This document shows, in pieces, positions 29,890 to 38,594 of a stretch of DNA of 64,000 nucleotides. A model generated the notes under the pieces. That model was not told the DNA's origin, made no database searches, and saw only the letters and a list, made by a program, of their open reading frames with translations. The stretch covers positions 43,509 to 107,508 of the forward strand of contig LJSV01000013.1 of the NCBI GenBank assembly GCA_001314715.1, written 5' to 3'. Each line of letters starts with the position of its first letter. The stretch's first letter is position 1. A program made the translations under genes and the position numbers. The stretch is from Rhodobacteraceae bacterium HLUCCA12 (GTDB taxonomy: Bacteria > Pseudomonadota > Alphaproteobacteria > Rhodobacterales > Rhodobacteraceae).

Positions 29890-31654
29890 GGGACAACCTT
29901 TTGTTTGTTAGAGATACTAGGTCGGGGTCCAGATAGTAAGGCGTACGTATCAGCATCATACCGCCCTGGTCGCGGACATGAAGCATCTGGACCAAGTTTT
30001 CTTTCGTGAAGGCGGTGAGCGCCTCTTCGGGTCTAACCAGTTTCCGAGTTTGCTTTGAAACGGTATATCCCTTCGACATGCCTTCGGTTTCAGAACGACT
30101 TGTGCCGAGTGTTGTAGATTCATTCGTGCCAATCGTTTCAGATGATGACATACCGGTACTGGAAGACGAGTTGCTGCCTGAATTCCAGTTTGCCCCGCCC
30201 GCCTCGCCGGTCGAACCCCCAAACCCGGATGAGCCACCGGTCGAGTTAGACCAATTGGTGCCTGCCGAAGTCGATTGGCTGGAACCGACGGTGGCAGACT
30301 CGTTGGTACCGCGCGTTTCTGATCGGTTCTTTGTTAGCGTGATTGATGGAACATCGACTTCTTCTTCACCCAGGAGCTCAGAAAGGTACTTGGCAGTCGG
30401 TAAGTCATTGATGCCAAAAAACTGCTTGATGCCGCACGCCCCGAGTATGGTTTCCCAAGAGTCTGGGTAGTTCTTCTTGAGCTGGCCAATATCCTGGACG
30501 ATGAGCCACATGCGCAGCCCGAATCCGGGGGCATAGGTCAGGGTGTTTTCTATTGATGGTAGAGGCCCGAGTTGAAAAAACTCGTCGATCATCATCAGGA
30601 TTGGCCAATCGCTGTCCTTGTCGAATTCGCTCCCCGTCCTTTCGATGTACTGGGTCATCTGCATGACGAGCAGGCGCATCCATCGGCCTTGCAGGTACAT
30701 CATTTCGACCGGCAGGCAGATATAGACGGTCGTGAACTTTTCTTGATTGCGCAGGTCGGAAAGATTCAGGGTCGCCGGGTTGGCCGGGTTGTCGGATAGG
30801 GCGGGCGCGAGCCTCGGCTCGCGGAGGAAGTCGAGGTGAGTGCGGACGTTACCGAGCACGTTGCCACGCGTGTTCTCGCCCATCTGCATGATCTTTGCGG
30901 CTTCCTCGCGCAGCAGTCCGCCAAAGGCATCACAGTCCGCCATCTCGTGCAGCATGAGTTCAAAAGCTTTGTCGGGCGATCCCTGGTAGTTCGGATCGCC
31001 ATCCTCGCTTTCGCGCATGTGTCTCAGGAAGTCTTGATAGAGTTGCCAGTCACCCACGGAAGCCGTCTCGCGGAGCTTCATCAGCGTGCGCTCTTCCGGC
31101 GGGTAGAAATGCAGTATGTAGAGAACGACCGCCTGGATGAAGCTGAGCGCGGTCTGATCCCAATAGGGGTCTTTGGCTTTTGGGTTTGGAACGACTATCC
31201 CCGACGCAATGCTTTGTGCGGCACCGACTACGCCGAGATCGTCTTCACGCAGTTGCGCGAGTGGGTTGAAGGTGCCGCGCATTTCCGGGGGGATGTTTTT
31301 GGCGACTCCCGCAGGATCGAGCACGACCACCTTTTGCCCAAGCTTGTCGCGTCGGTGTTGTGCGGTGATCGTGGCCAGCTCGCCCTTCGGGTCGATCACA
31401 ACGGCACTGCCGGGGAACATGAGTAGGTTGGGGATCACAGCCCCGACACCCTTCCCGGCCCGCGAACCCGCGCAGGTGAGAAGGTTCAAGTCTTCATGCC
31501 AGCCAAAAGGCTTTCCGCTCAACGTACGGCCGAACCAGAAGTCGCCTGTTTCGTATCCTTGGCGGTCGAGCCGGTGTTGCGGCACAAGCTTGGACGTAGC
31601 GAGCTCGCGCCGGTTGCGCATGGCATTGGCCATCGGCTCTAGTTCGTCGTTCAA
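29882..31654 (-). CDS. traG: Type IV coupling protein, TraG/VirD4 family, lacking the membrane anchor
   Basis: A 590-residue ATPase with GFGRTLSGKPFGWHEDLNLL-like entry sequence, Walker A AGSRAGKGVG (62-71), VVIDPKGELA, Walker B ILMMIDEFFQLG and WLIVQDIGQLKK. These match the cytoplasmic motor of VirD4 but the usual N-terminal pair of membrane helices is absent; the protein begins about where the motor begins. Residues about 455-545 are a Ser/Thr/Asn/Gly-rich low-complexity insert before the conserved C-terminal end. The start is a TTG at 31654 behind GGGGGA. It should link a relaxosome to a type IV secretion channel. Confidence 0.85.
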   Translation of the reverse strand: MNDELEPMANAMRNRRELATSKLVPQHRLDRQGYETGDFWFGRTLSGKPFGWHEDLNLLTCAGSRAGKGVGAVIPNLLMFPGSAVVIDPKGELATITAQHRRDKLGQKVVVLDPAGVAKNIPPEMRGTFNPLAQLREDDLGVVGAAQSIASGIVVPNPKAKDPYWDQTALSFIQAVVLYILHFYPPEERTLMKLRETASVGDWQLYQDFLRHMRESEDGDPNYQGSPDKAFELMLHEMADCDAFGGLLREEAAKIMQMGENTRGNVLGNVRTHLDFLREPRLAPALSDNPANPATLNLSDLRNQEKFTTVYICLPVEMMYLQGRWMRLLVMQMTQYIERTGSEFDKDSDWPILMMIDEFFQLGPLPSIENTLTYAPGFGLRMWLIVQDIGQLKKNYPDSWETILGACGIKQFFGINDLPTAKYLSELLGEEEVDVPSITLTKNRSETRGTNESATVGSSQSTSAGTNWSNSTGGSSGFGGSTGEAGGANWNSGSNSSSSTGMSSSETIGTNESTTLGTSRSETEGMSKGYTVSKQTRKLVRPEEALTAFTKENLVQMLHVRDQGGMMLIRTPYYLDPDLVSLTNKRLSHE

Positions 31655-31674
31655 GGCGTCCCCCTGTGTCTCAG

Positions 31675-31944
31675 TTACTCGGCATCGCCATTGTCGTTTG
31701 TAAAGCCGTTGTATGCATTTTCAAACCGAATCCAGGCTTCTTGGATCGCGAAACCAAGAACATGCGCGAAGGGAATGTCTTTTTCTTCCTGAGTTCGGGC
31801 GATCCATGCACACCATGCGATTTCGACTTGATCGGTTTGGCTGGTGTAGCCGTCGTCGGCCATGATATCGAGCCCGACCCAATGACCAACTGGGAGGCAG
31901 ACAATATGCTCACCGCCATCTGGCGTGATGATTACTCGCGACAA
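31675..31944 (-). CDS. Small acidic protein, unknown
   Basis: An 89-residue acidic protein (SRVIITPDGGEHIVCLPVGH start, later WIARTQEEKDIPFAHVLGF). It is 20 bases upstream of the traG start on the same strand, so likely co-transcribed. No domain is recognised; the length and composition would suit a cytoplasmic accessory protein of the transfer operon. Confidence 0.5.
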   Translation of the reverse strand: MSRVIITPDGGEHIVCLPVGHWVGLDIMADDGYTSQTDQVEIAWCAWIARTQEEKDIPFAHVLGFAIQEAWIRFENAYNGFTNDNGDAE

Positions 31945-31976
31945 AAACTCTTCGTCTGAAGTTCTCTTGTTAATAG

Positions 31977-32255
31977 TTACCTCTCTTTTTCTCTTCCGGA
32001 TGCTTTCTCCATCTCGGGTATTAGCTTACCTTTGTTTTGATTGCGGACATCCTCTTTCGAGATAATGGCCGCTTTTTCCATTTTAGCATATTTGGCAGCA
32101 CGATCGCCACCAAAGCGCTCTTGATCTTTCGCAACGAGCTTTTCGGTTTCTTGTTGCCGAACCGCTGATCCCAGCGGACCCTTCATGTCGAAATTCTGTT
32201 GGACTTTGTGCTTCTTGATTGCCTCGGGCGTTTTGTCGTCGGGGCGGTCGGTCAT
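31977..32255 (-). CDS. Small charged protein, unknown
   Basis: A 92-residue very charged, probably helical or disordered protein (TPEAIKKHKVQQNFDMKGPL; KLVAKDQERFGGDRAAKYA; ending GREKER). It lies upstream of the previous gene in the same direction. No family is recognised. The regular Lys/Glu pattern and position suggest an accessory factor of the traG operon, but that is only position-based. Confidence 0.5.
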   Translation of the reverse strand: MTDRPDDKTPEAIKKHKVQQNFDMKGPLGSAVRQQETEKLVAKDQERFGGDRAAKYAKMEKAAIISKEDVRNQNKGKLIPEMEKASGREKER

Positions 32256-32808
32256 CGCACCATTCCTCGCGGCTACAGGGGTCCTGAACTATAGCTGCAT
32301 AGGGATGATCTTGGAATCCCCTTAAGCGTAGAGCCGGTCCCGCAGGAGCGTGATCCGCGCGACGAGGACAGCGCTTGAGGGGCTCGTAGCGCCCTACCCT
32401 GTCGGCTGCCCTGTTCGATTTCATCGAACGGGTTGCCACCCGGCGAGGGGGCTTCGGTTATCGAAACATTGCGTTCCTCCCGGATAGGCGTTGGCGAGTC
32501 AACCATTGTACACGGGCCTGCGGAGTGGCTGCGGCAAAGCCCCGCCTGATTGGGGCAGCGTCGTAGCAAGATTGCCTGAGCTGGATATCGGTACGTGGTC
32601 GGATGGCGGTGTGGGAGTCCGGTACAACCGCCGCTGCAACGGCTCCACACCTGCGCGCGGTATTGTCTTTACCGCGACACATCCAGGTGAGGCGGCGTTT
32701 ACGCTCTTTGGCGATCCGGTGGTGATCCAGGTGAAGTGAAGCGACCGATCAAAGAAGTCCGGAATCGGGTGGCTCGGCGATCGACGCGCAGCAAAAGGCC
32801 TGCTGGGT
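32256..32808. other. 553-base gap with one possible small frame
   Basis: A plus-strand frame at 32491-32739 (TTG start, 82 residues, no ribosome site) has a protein-like end: GTWSDGGVGVRYNRRCNG, ARGIVFTATHPGEAAFTLFG and a closing VVIQVK, reminiscent of a small beta-sandwich. An in-frame TAG lies at 32485-32487, so it may be the 3' remnant of a longer gene. The rest of the gap shows no gene and could hold the promoter for the traG operon. Confidence 0.35.
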
Positions 32809-33576
32809 TCACGTGATCAGCACGCGGCTGGAAAGCACGAACGGCGGCGGGTCTTGGTCAAGCGAATTAGCGAACGTGTCTAGCTGCGGACGTGAGAGCG
32901 GCGCGGTCGGGTCTGCAGATTCGTTGAAATCTGTCCTGTTCACCGAGAATACGGTCACGAAGCGCGCCGGGCCGGTTTGGATTTCTTCAACCAGCGGATC
33001 GACGGTGCCATCCGCGCCACGTGGAAGATTATTTTCGCCGTCTTGAACGGAGACCCATCCAGCCTCGCGGCCTAGGGGTAGCTGATACCAGATCGAATTC
33101 ATTTGCTGGAAGCCGATTGCAAAGCCATCAGCGGGGCACTGCATCTTCAGAAAAAAGGGCGTGCCCCGAGCCATCCTCGTAAAGGGACGATCAAGATTTG
33201 CGAACTGGACGATGAGCTGGCGCTCTGGGTGCTCAATGATTGCGAGTCCACCACGGTCGTGGCGCACAAGGTCGCTCCAGGCCCCAGTTGCTTCCCGCTG
33301 CCTTGAATGAAGAACTTTTTCGAGCACGCTTTCGGCGCGTCCGGCATTTTTGTCTATGAGCCACTTATAGAACTGAAACGCATGTTTCCGGTTGAATCGG
33401 CCGCTGCGCATATTGGCGTCGTAGCCTTGGCCGACATTGGCTGTACCGAGCGCTTCCTCTAGCAGTTCGAAGAGCGTCATGTTGCGGGTATCCATCTCCG
33501 CCTTGAGGAAGCGGTAGAGAATCTGCCGCTCTTCACGGCTGGCGCTGCGCCAATCAATTTCGGGCATCTCTGACAA
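32809..33576 (-). CDS. Hypothetical protein, island-specific
   Basis: A 255-residue soluble protein. The N-terminal 85 residues are helical (SREERQILYRFLKAEMDTRN, LFELLEEALGTANVGQG, FNRKHAFQFYKWLI) and could bind DNA or protein; the rest is beta-rich (FFLKMQCPADGFAIGFQQM; ARFVTVFSVNRTDF). No family is recognised. It is divergent from the membrane-protein operon, and the shared gap carries three TACACGG repeats, so it is a candidate regulator of that operon. This is inference. Confidence 0.55.
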   Translation of the reverse strand: MSEMPEIDWRSASREERQILYRFLKAEMDTRNMTLFELLEEALGTANVGQGYDANMRSGRFNRKHAFQFYKWLIDKNAGRAESVLEKVLHSRQREATGAWSDLVRHDRGGLAIIEHPERQLIVQFANLDRPFTRMARGTPFFLKMQCPADGFAIGFQQMNSIWYQLPLGREAGWVSVQDGENNLPRGADGTVDPLVEEIQTGPARFVTVFSVNRTDFNESADPTAPLSRPQLDTFANSLDQDPPPFVLSSRVLIT

Positions 33577-33601
33577 CAGCTTCCCTCGGTTCCCTTCCTT
33601 T

Positions 33602-33640
33602 TACACGGAAGTACACGGATTCGGCTCGATACTTACACGG
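33602..33640. promoter_or_regulatory. Three TACACGG direct repeats in a divergent promoter
   Basis: TACACGG occurs at 33602-33608, 33612-33618 and 33634-33640. Start-to-start distances are 10 and 22 bases, close to one and two helical turns, so all three face the same side of the DNA. They lie in the 116-base gap between divergent genes, 26 to 53 bases from each start. This is a likely operator of an unknown regulator. Confidence 0.5.
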
Positions 33641-33692
33641 CGGTTCTCTGCGAAACCTCTGGGCAAGTTCAAACCACCCGGAGACATTTCAA

Positions 33693-35009
33693 ATGAGCCA
33701 GCCTCCTGAGCCTATCATCTACAAGCCGAAGCGCCCCCGCCCCAGTATGGATGCCGTTCTGCTGATCGCAAGCGGGATCGGAACGAGCCTTATGGCGGGC
33801 ATCGCGATGCACGCGCTTCTGCCGGAAACAGGCGCGCTGGCATGGGGAAAGGCAATGTTGATTGCCGTTCTTGCAGGCGGCGTTGCGTATGCCGTCAATC
33901 GATTTGCTGTGGAGCGCGGCGCGCCTCTCGCGGCGACAGGATACGTAACGGCCGGTTTGATGAGCGTCTGCTCGATCTTGTTCATCGGCGCTGGCTTGTT
34001 CGCCTCCACCTATGCCGGCATGACGCTCAGCTCGGTTGCCGAACTGCAACTCCATGATCATGGCAGGCGTCTCGACGATTATGCGGCGACGCAGATGCGC
34101 AGCATCACGCAGGGAACGCGGGCAATCCCCGTCGTTGAGCTTATCCGTGATGATCTGCGGAGCAAGGCATCTTGTGAGGTCACCACGAGCTGTGTTTCGG
34201 GCAACGACGTTGTCGGACGCGGACCCGTTGCCAGAACCCTGGAACTGATTGCCGACCGTGCGGATGCCATCGCAAAGCAGTTGGCCGCTGGTGAGGCCGT
34301 GCGTCAGGACCTCGCGCTGCGCGTTGCCGGATATCTGGCGGATTACCAGCGAGTGCTTGGCGATACCGACACTCCCCTGAGTGCGCGGCGGCGTGACCTG
34401 ATCGCAATTGATGGTCGCATCGATCAGGCGATTAGCGCCCTGAAAGAAGCCATTCCGCTGTCACTGCTGGGTTCCTATGCGGCAGAGCTTAAGCAGGGTG
34501 TTGCAATGGAAGGTAATGCGGGTGCCCGTGTAAATGCGCTGCTCGCCAGTCACGGACGTGCTCTGGATGATGTGCTGGGAACACTTGAGGGTGCCAACGC
34601 TCCCGCCCCCGCCTTTCCGCCGAGAGCCGGTGTGTCGTCCACCTTCGACTACATCCTGCACTTCATGCCGATTGCCGCAATCACGGCGGTTGTTGAACTG
34701 ATCCTGCCGATTGCCCTGTGGGTCTACACCTTCATTGCGATCGTTTGGGACAAGGAACAGGCCCAACGGCGCCGGCCGGCAGCTCCTCTTGCCCCAAGCG
34801 AGAAACATGGAGCCGGGACGGATGAAAACCATCGTGAACGGAAGTCAGGCGGTAACTCCTTCAACCATTCCAGTCGCCGGATGAATGGCCAGAAAAACCG
34901 CAAGCCTCACGGCCGGATGAATGGAAGCGCGGCTTACTTCGATCCGACCGATGACGATATCAGCGACTACCTGGCCAATGCAGGACGCGGCCTGAAAGGA
35001 GGCCAGTGA
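33693..35009 (+). CDS. Membrane protein of the second coupling operon, unknown
   Basis: A 438-residue inner-membrane protein with three or four N-terminal helices (about 20-40, 50-68, 80-108), a long extracytoplasmic or cytoplasmic helical region (about 110-310), a further hydrophobic hairpin near 320-355 (HFMPIAAITAVVELILPIALW) and a basic, Asn/Gly-rich tail. No family is recognised. It heads a run of six plus-strand genes joined by very short overlaps, which includes a VirD4-like ATPase; a role in a membrane complex for DNA transfer is inferred from that context. Confidence 0.65.
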   Translation: MSQPPEPIIYKPKRPRPSMDAVLLIASGIGTSLMAGIAMHALLPETGALAWGKAMLIAVLAGGVAYAVNRFAVERGAPLAATGYVTAGLMSVCSILFIGAGLFASTYAGMTLSSVAELQLHDHGRRLDDYAATQMRSITQGTRAIPVVELIRDDLRSKASCEVTTSCVSGNDVVGRGPVARTLELIADRADAIAKQLAAGEAVRQDLALRVAGYLADYQRVLGDTDTPLSARRRDLIAIDGRIDQAISALKEAIPLSLLGSYAAELKQGVAMEGNAGARVNALLASHGRALDDVLGTLEGANAPAPAFPPRAGVSSTFDYILHFMPIAAITAVVELILPIALWVYTFIAIVWDKEQAQRRRPAAPLAPSEKHGAGTDENHRERKSGGNSFNHSSRRMNGQKNRKPHGRMNGSAAYFDPTDDDISDYLANAGRGLKGGQ

Positions 35010-35554
35010 TGTTTGGAGACACCAACAGCCTTCCGATTGGCGGCAGCGTGCTGCTCGCTGCTGCCGCCTACGCAGTGATCTCGGCATTCGTCACTGGCCC
35101 GTTGGTCGCTGAGAGAACCATTGAGCGCGGCGGGTGGGAGTCATCCTGCCGCGCCAACCTCAAAGACCTGCTCCTGGCCGAAGAGAGTGCAAGCGTGTCC
35201 GAGAGTGAAGTTCTTCCTCGGTTCGACTGCAACTCCCTGCTCGGATTGTTTGGAGCTGAAGGCAGGCAAGTCTGCCGCCGACATGGAAACTTCGAATTCA
35301 GGCTGCCTGGTATGGAACAGCTTGAAGCCCGCCAGAGACAAATGCGGGAGATGAGGAAGCGTCGGCTTGACGCGGCGATCAGCAATGTCGCTTCGAGATG
35401 CGCCTGCGCAGCGGCGGTCACAATGGAAACCCGCCGCATTCCTTTCGCGATCTATGCGGGCTCCGCAAGGCTGATCACGCCCGCGCCGGTCAAGAATCTC
35501 TCTAACGAACTTCAAGTTTCGCTGGGCTCACCCCTATGCGCAGCAAAGGGATGA
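35009..35554 (+). CDS. Predicted membrane/periplasmic protein, unknown
   Basis: A 181-residue protein with one N-terminal hydrophobic segment (about 10-30, GGSVLLAAAAYAVISAFV) and a Cys-containing remainder (CRANLKD, FDCNSL, CRRHGNF, CACAAAV). The ATG at 35009 has an AAAGGAGG site and shares one base with the stop of the preceding gene. The cysteines and single helix suggest a domain outside the cytoplasm. No family is recognised. Confidence 0.6.
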   Translation: MFGDTNSLPIGGSVLLAAAAYAVISAFVTGPLVAERTIERGGWESSCRANLKDLLLAEESASVSESEVLPRFDCNSLLGLFGAEGRQVCRRHGNFEFRLPGMEQLEARQRQMREMRKRRLDAAISNVASRCACAAAVTMETRRIPFAIYAGSARLITPAPVKNLSNELQVSLGSPLCAAKG

Positions 35555-35943
35555 AAGTGAGGTTTCCGATGATTCTGGGATCGATCAACATTACGAAACG
35601 AGCCGTCTCGACACACCGCGATTCCTACCTGCTTGAGAACTTGAGCGTGGTGTCGGTACGCCGACCTTTCTTGCCGAGCGCGACAATCATCGGCGGCGGG
35701 TTGGCAGCCTTTGCTGCCGCATTCGCCGATCTGCTTCACGCCCACGAACTGGCGCTGCTTGTTGGCCTGTTGGCAGTAGCGCTCATCGTCGGATTTCAGG
35801 CCGGTCAGCTCAAATTGCTCTCGCGGGATTTGAGAGGAAGCGAACTCAGCGGCGCGATCTGGGGGCAATACGCCAGGTTGAACCATATCCGCATGCAGAT
35901 CGTCGCTGCGATTAGTCACAAGGATGAAGGGGCACCATCATGA
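35551..35943 (+). CDS. Small two-helix membrane protein, possibly DUF6232-like
   Basis: About 130 residues; an N-terminal beta-rich part (INITKRAVSTHRDSYLLENL, VVSVRRPFLP) is followed by two close helices (about 50-65 and 70-90) and a hydrophilic end. The pattern resembles the DUF6232 group of small membrane proteins, but I am not certain. The ATG at 35551 overlaps the preceding stop as ATGA, matching the other junctions of this operon; ATGs at 35536 and 35569 are alternatives. Confidence 0.55.
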   Translation: MKVRFPMILGSINITKRAVSTHRDSYLLENLSVVSVRRPFLPSATIIGGGLAAFAAAFADLLHAHELALLVGLLAVALIVGFQAGQLKLLSRDLRGSELSGAIWGQYARLNHIRMQIVAAISHKDEGAPS

Positions 35944-36242
35944 TCCTCCCTCCTTCCTCCTTTGGCGCGCTGATCCGCATTAACATGAAGGCTTTTCTCG
36001 CGTTCTTATTTGGACTTGCAGCCTTTCTGCTCTGGCCGGAAAGCCTTGAGTGGTGGGGGCTGGGCATCATCTCGATTGGCTGCGGCCTCTCTGCGTTGGG
36101 GCTCGCCGTCGATGTCTCTCGCACGGCGATGAAGCTGCACATGCGGCGCACGGCGCTGAAAGCCTATGCCGCCCAAGGCTCACGGCCGAAAACCGCGCGC
36201 ATGACCTCGCCGGAAACGTTGAAAAATTCAGGGATGCTCTAG
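35940..36242 (+). CDS. Two-helix membrane protein directly before the VirD4-like ATPase
   Basis: A 100-residue protein with two membrane helices (about 17-34 and 38-58, KAFLAFLFGLAAFLLW and GLGIISIGCGLSALGLAV) and a basic cytoplasmic tail. It overlaps the preceding gene as ATGA and ends two bases before the ATPase start. The size and topology match the N-terminal anchor normally fused to VirD4 ATPases, so it may be a separate anchor subunit. That function is inference. Confidence 0.6.
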   Translation: MILPPSSFGALIRINMKAFLAFLFGLAAFLLWPESLEWWGLGIISIGCGLSALGLAVDVSRTAMKLHMRRTALKAYAAQGSRPKTARMTSPETLKNSGML

Positions 36243-36244
36243 CA

Positions 36245-37675
36245 ATGTTTGCAAAGCTGAGAACCACTTCCGCGCCGAAAAGCCTGCCCATCGCGCGGCC
36301 AGGCAGGCGAATTCTGGGACTAGGCTTCGACGGCGCGCCGATCTTCGAACCGAAGGCTTCGCACTCGCTGTTGATGGCAGCGGCTGGCGGCGGCAAGACG
36401 ACGTGCGGCGCGTTGCCCTGGCTTTTGTCGATGCTGGCCGATCACAGCCGGTCTGTGGTGGTCATGGATTCCAAAGACGGAGAAATTGCCGCGCAGGTAG
36501 CGCCGCTATGCGCAGCCCAAGGTCGGAAGGTTGCCATCCTCGATGACTTCGCCGTCTTGGGCGATGCCAATCCGTACCGCATATCTCTCGCCCCTTTCGG
36601 CGGGCTGATGGCGGCGCACGCCAGAGCTGATGGCGAACTCGTTTTTGCCAGCGACAGCGCCAATCATGCGCTGATCGAAGAGCCGCCGAACGATGCGCGC
36701 AATCAATACTGGCGGGATGAGCCGCGCACGATCCTGGAATATGCGCAGGCGACGATGCTGAGTCGTAATCCAAGGCTGGCGATACCGGGCGGCATCTGGT
36801 CGTTGATTGCTAATCCCGAACTCTTGCTCGCTGCGGCGAAAATCGACATCGAAGAAGGCGACGAAACACTGGCCACGCTTGCGCGCCACGTTCTGGAAAT
36901 GCGGGGCAATGAGGAACACTTCCCGCAGCACCGTGCCGCTGCATTGAAGTCCTTGCGGATATTCGGTGCTGGCTCGCCCCTGCATCGGGCGGGCGCGGAT
37001 GCCGATGTCACGCATCTCGATCTGCTTACCGGCCATTCGATTGTGTTTCTCGTCGGCCCTCAGCGTCACATGGAACGGCTGGGCGCATATTATGCGCTGC
37101 ATCTGCAAAGTTTCATGGATGCAATACTGAGCGGCAAGGCAGGCGCGGTCGAACTGATCCTCGATGAGTTCACCAACGCGCCGCTCAAAGAGCTGGTGTC
37201 GCGCCTGACCACCATGCGCGGCTATGGCGGGCGCTGTCACATGATCGCGCAGTCACGTTCGGAAGTGCAGCGCAAATACGGCGAAAAGGAAACGCTGACG
37301 ATTGAGGAAAATGCGCTCGTCAAGCAGTGGTTCGGCTTTTCCTCATTCGATGAGGCAGAGCGCGTTTCAAAGGCAATGGGCGAAACCCAACACGTGACCG
37401 GGACGCTCGGCCTCAACTCCAGCGGAGAGGACTTTTCCAGCAATTATCAAACAGGGCGCGAGCGACTGTTCACCGCCGACGAATTGATGCGACTGCCGGC
37501 CGATGAGCAGATCATCCACGTCAAGGATGTCGGTTTCATCCATGCGCGGAAAATCCGTCAGAACGAGATCGCGCCCTATTGCTTTGAGCTGGGTGACAAT
37601 CCTCTGGAAGGCGCGCGGCTCGAACCCGATCCGAAGGTCGAACTGACCAGTGGCAACATGAGGGAAGCGGTATGA
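36245..37675 (+). CDS. VirD4-like type IV coupling ATPase without membrane anchor
   Basis: A 476-residue ATPase: SLLMAAAGGGKTT Walker A (residues 41-53), VVVMDSKDGEIA, Walker B ELILDEFTN (about 301-309), arginine/Gln-containing GGRCHMIAQSRSEVQ and a C-terminal ERLFTADELMRLPADEQI typical of TraG/VirD4 ends. It starts at the motor domain, with no hydrophobic N-terminus. It differs strongly from the other coupling ATPase at 29.9-31.7 kb, so the island carries two lineages. It is coupled (ATGA) to the following small membrane gene. Confidence 0.82.
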   Translation: MFAKLRTTSAPKSLPIARPGRRILGLGFDGAPIFEPKASHSLLMAAAGGGKTTCGALPWLLSMLADHSRSVVVMDSKDGEIAAQVAPLCAAQGRKVAILDDFAVLGDANPYRISLAPFGGLMAAHARADGELVFASDSANHALIEEPPNDARNQYWRDEPRTILEYAQATMLSRNPRLAIPGGIWSLIANPELLLAAAKIDIEEGDETLATLARHVLEMRGNEEHFPQHRAAALKSLRIFGAGSPLHRAGADADVTHLDLLTGHSIVFLVGPQRHMERLGAYYALHLQSFMDAILSGKAGAVELILDEFTNAPLKELVSRLTTMRGYGGRCHMIAQSRSEVQRKYGEKETLTIEENALVKQWFGFSSFDEAERVSKAMGETQHVTGTLGLNSSGEDFSSNYQTGRERLFTADELMRLPADEQIIHVKDVGFIHARKIRQNEIAPYCFELGDNPLEGARLEPDPKVELTSGNMREAV

Positions 37676-37935
37676 AATCCTCGATCTTCTATCTCGGATT
37701 TATTGCCTGGGTGCCTTTGGCGGCAGCGCTCTACGGCAGCTATCTCGCCTACGGGCTTCCGCATTTCCTTTGGGCATATGAGTGGAGGGAATTCGGGACC
37801 TCAGCACAAACTCACCGCCATTACCTCACCTGCACGCATCTGGGTCCGTACGGCGGCTTCAAAGTCCCGGCTGTCGCAGGGCAGTGCGACTGGGTTGTTT
37901 TTCGCAAGGCAGAAAACGGGAGTGCGTCTTCATGA
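37672..37935 (+). CDS. Small membrane protein, unknown
   Basis: An 87-residue protein with one N-terminal membrane segment (about 4-28, IFYLGFIAWVPLAAALYGSY) and a short C-terminal domain containing two Cys (HYLTCTHLG, GQCDWVVF), which may face the periplasm. Both ends overlap neighbours as ATGA. No family is recognised. Proximity to the coupling ATPase suggests an accessory role in transfer. Confidence 0.55.
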   Translation: MKSSIFYLGFIAWVPLAAALYGSYLAYGLPHFLWAYEWREFGTSAQTHRHYLTCTHLGPYGGFKVPAVAGQCDWVVFRKAENGSASS

Positions 37936-38417
37936 GTCACGACCAAATTTCATCGCTGACCGCCGAGCTTAAGACCCATTTCGGCGTTGCGTCGATGAAC
38001 CGCGAAGCAGGCCTAAAGCTGACCGGTGAGCAGTGGCAACGATACCGGCAGTTGGATGAGCAATTCGCCAAGGCGCGAAAGGCGCTGAATATCGCCTATT
38101 CCCGCGAGTACGACACCCGTGTCGAGATGGCGCGGCGAAGGCTGATAGATCAGGCAGGCTCAAAGAACCTGAATTTCAAGCACCGCGTCTTTGGACGGTA
38201 TGCCTTCGATGCAGGCGCGATCACACGCCAGGCGCAGCGCGAGGTGCGTTTCAATCACGATGCGCAGGTAAAGGCACTCGCCATTCGCGAGCATGACGCG
38301 AAGGAGAGCTTTCTCAGCCAATGCGTTCATCAGAAGGAAATGCGCGGGGCTGCCTCCCGCGCCTTCGATACCGCTCGCAATGTTCCGAGAGAGCGCCACC
38401 CCCAACGGACCCGTTGA
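37932..38417 (+). CDS. Helical basic protein, unknown
   Basis: A 161-residue soluble protein, mostly helical and rich in Arg, Gln and Ala (LTGEQWQRYRQLDEQFAKAR; FDAGAITRQAQREVRFNHDA). The ATG at 37932 overlaps the stop of the previous gene. It is the last gene of the operon that begins at 33693; a 177-base AT-rich gap follows. The basic C-terminus could bind DNA. No family is recognised. Confidence 0.55.
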   Translation: MSHDQISSLTAELKTHFGVASMNREAGLKLTGEQWQRYRQLDEQFAKARKALNIAYSREYDTRVEMARRRLIDQAGSKNLNFKHRVFGRYAFDAGAITRQAQREVRFNHDAQVKALAIREHDAKESFLSQCVHQKEMRGAASRAFDTARNVPRERHPQRTR

Positions 38418-38594
38418 GACATACAATCGCAGGAAAGGACGAAAAGATGGTGCAGTAAAAAGTAAGGTTTAGATGCATGAAATTACTAATAAAAAGTTAA
38501 AAAGAAATAATATTACATAAATAACTGTGGAAAACCTAGTATATTTGTCATAATATGTTCTTGTTTTGTTCATATTTTGAGAAAGGAATTTGCG
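38418..38594. promoter_or_regulatory. AT-rich intergenic region before the recombinase operon
   Basis: This 177-base gap is far richer in A and T than anything nearby, with A-tracts and no open frame. A promoter for the next three genes, including the recombinase, should lie here; candidate hexamers such as TTGTCA near 38547 are present but no pair is convincing. DNA bending or a transfer/replication role is possible. Confidence 0.4.
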
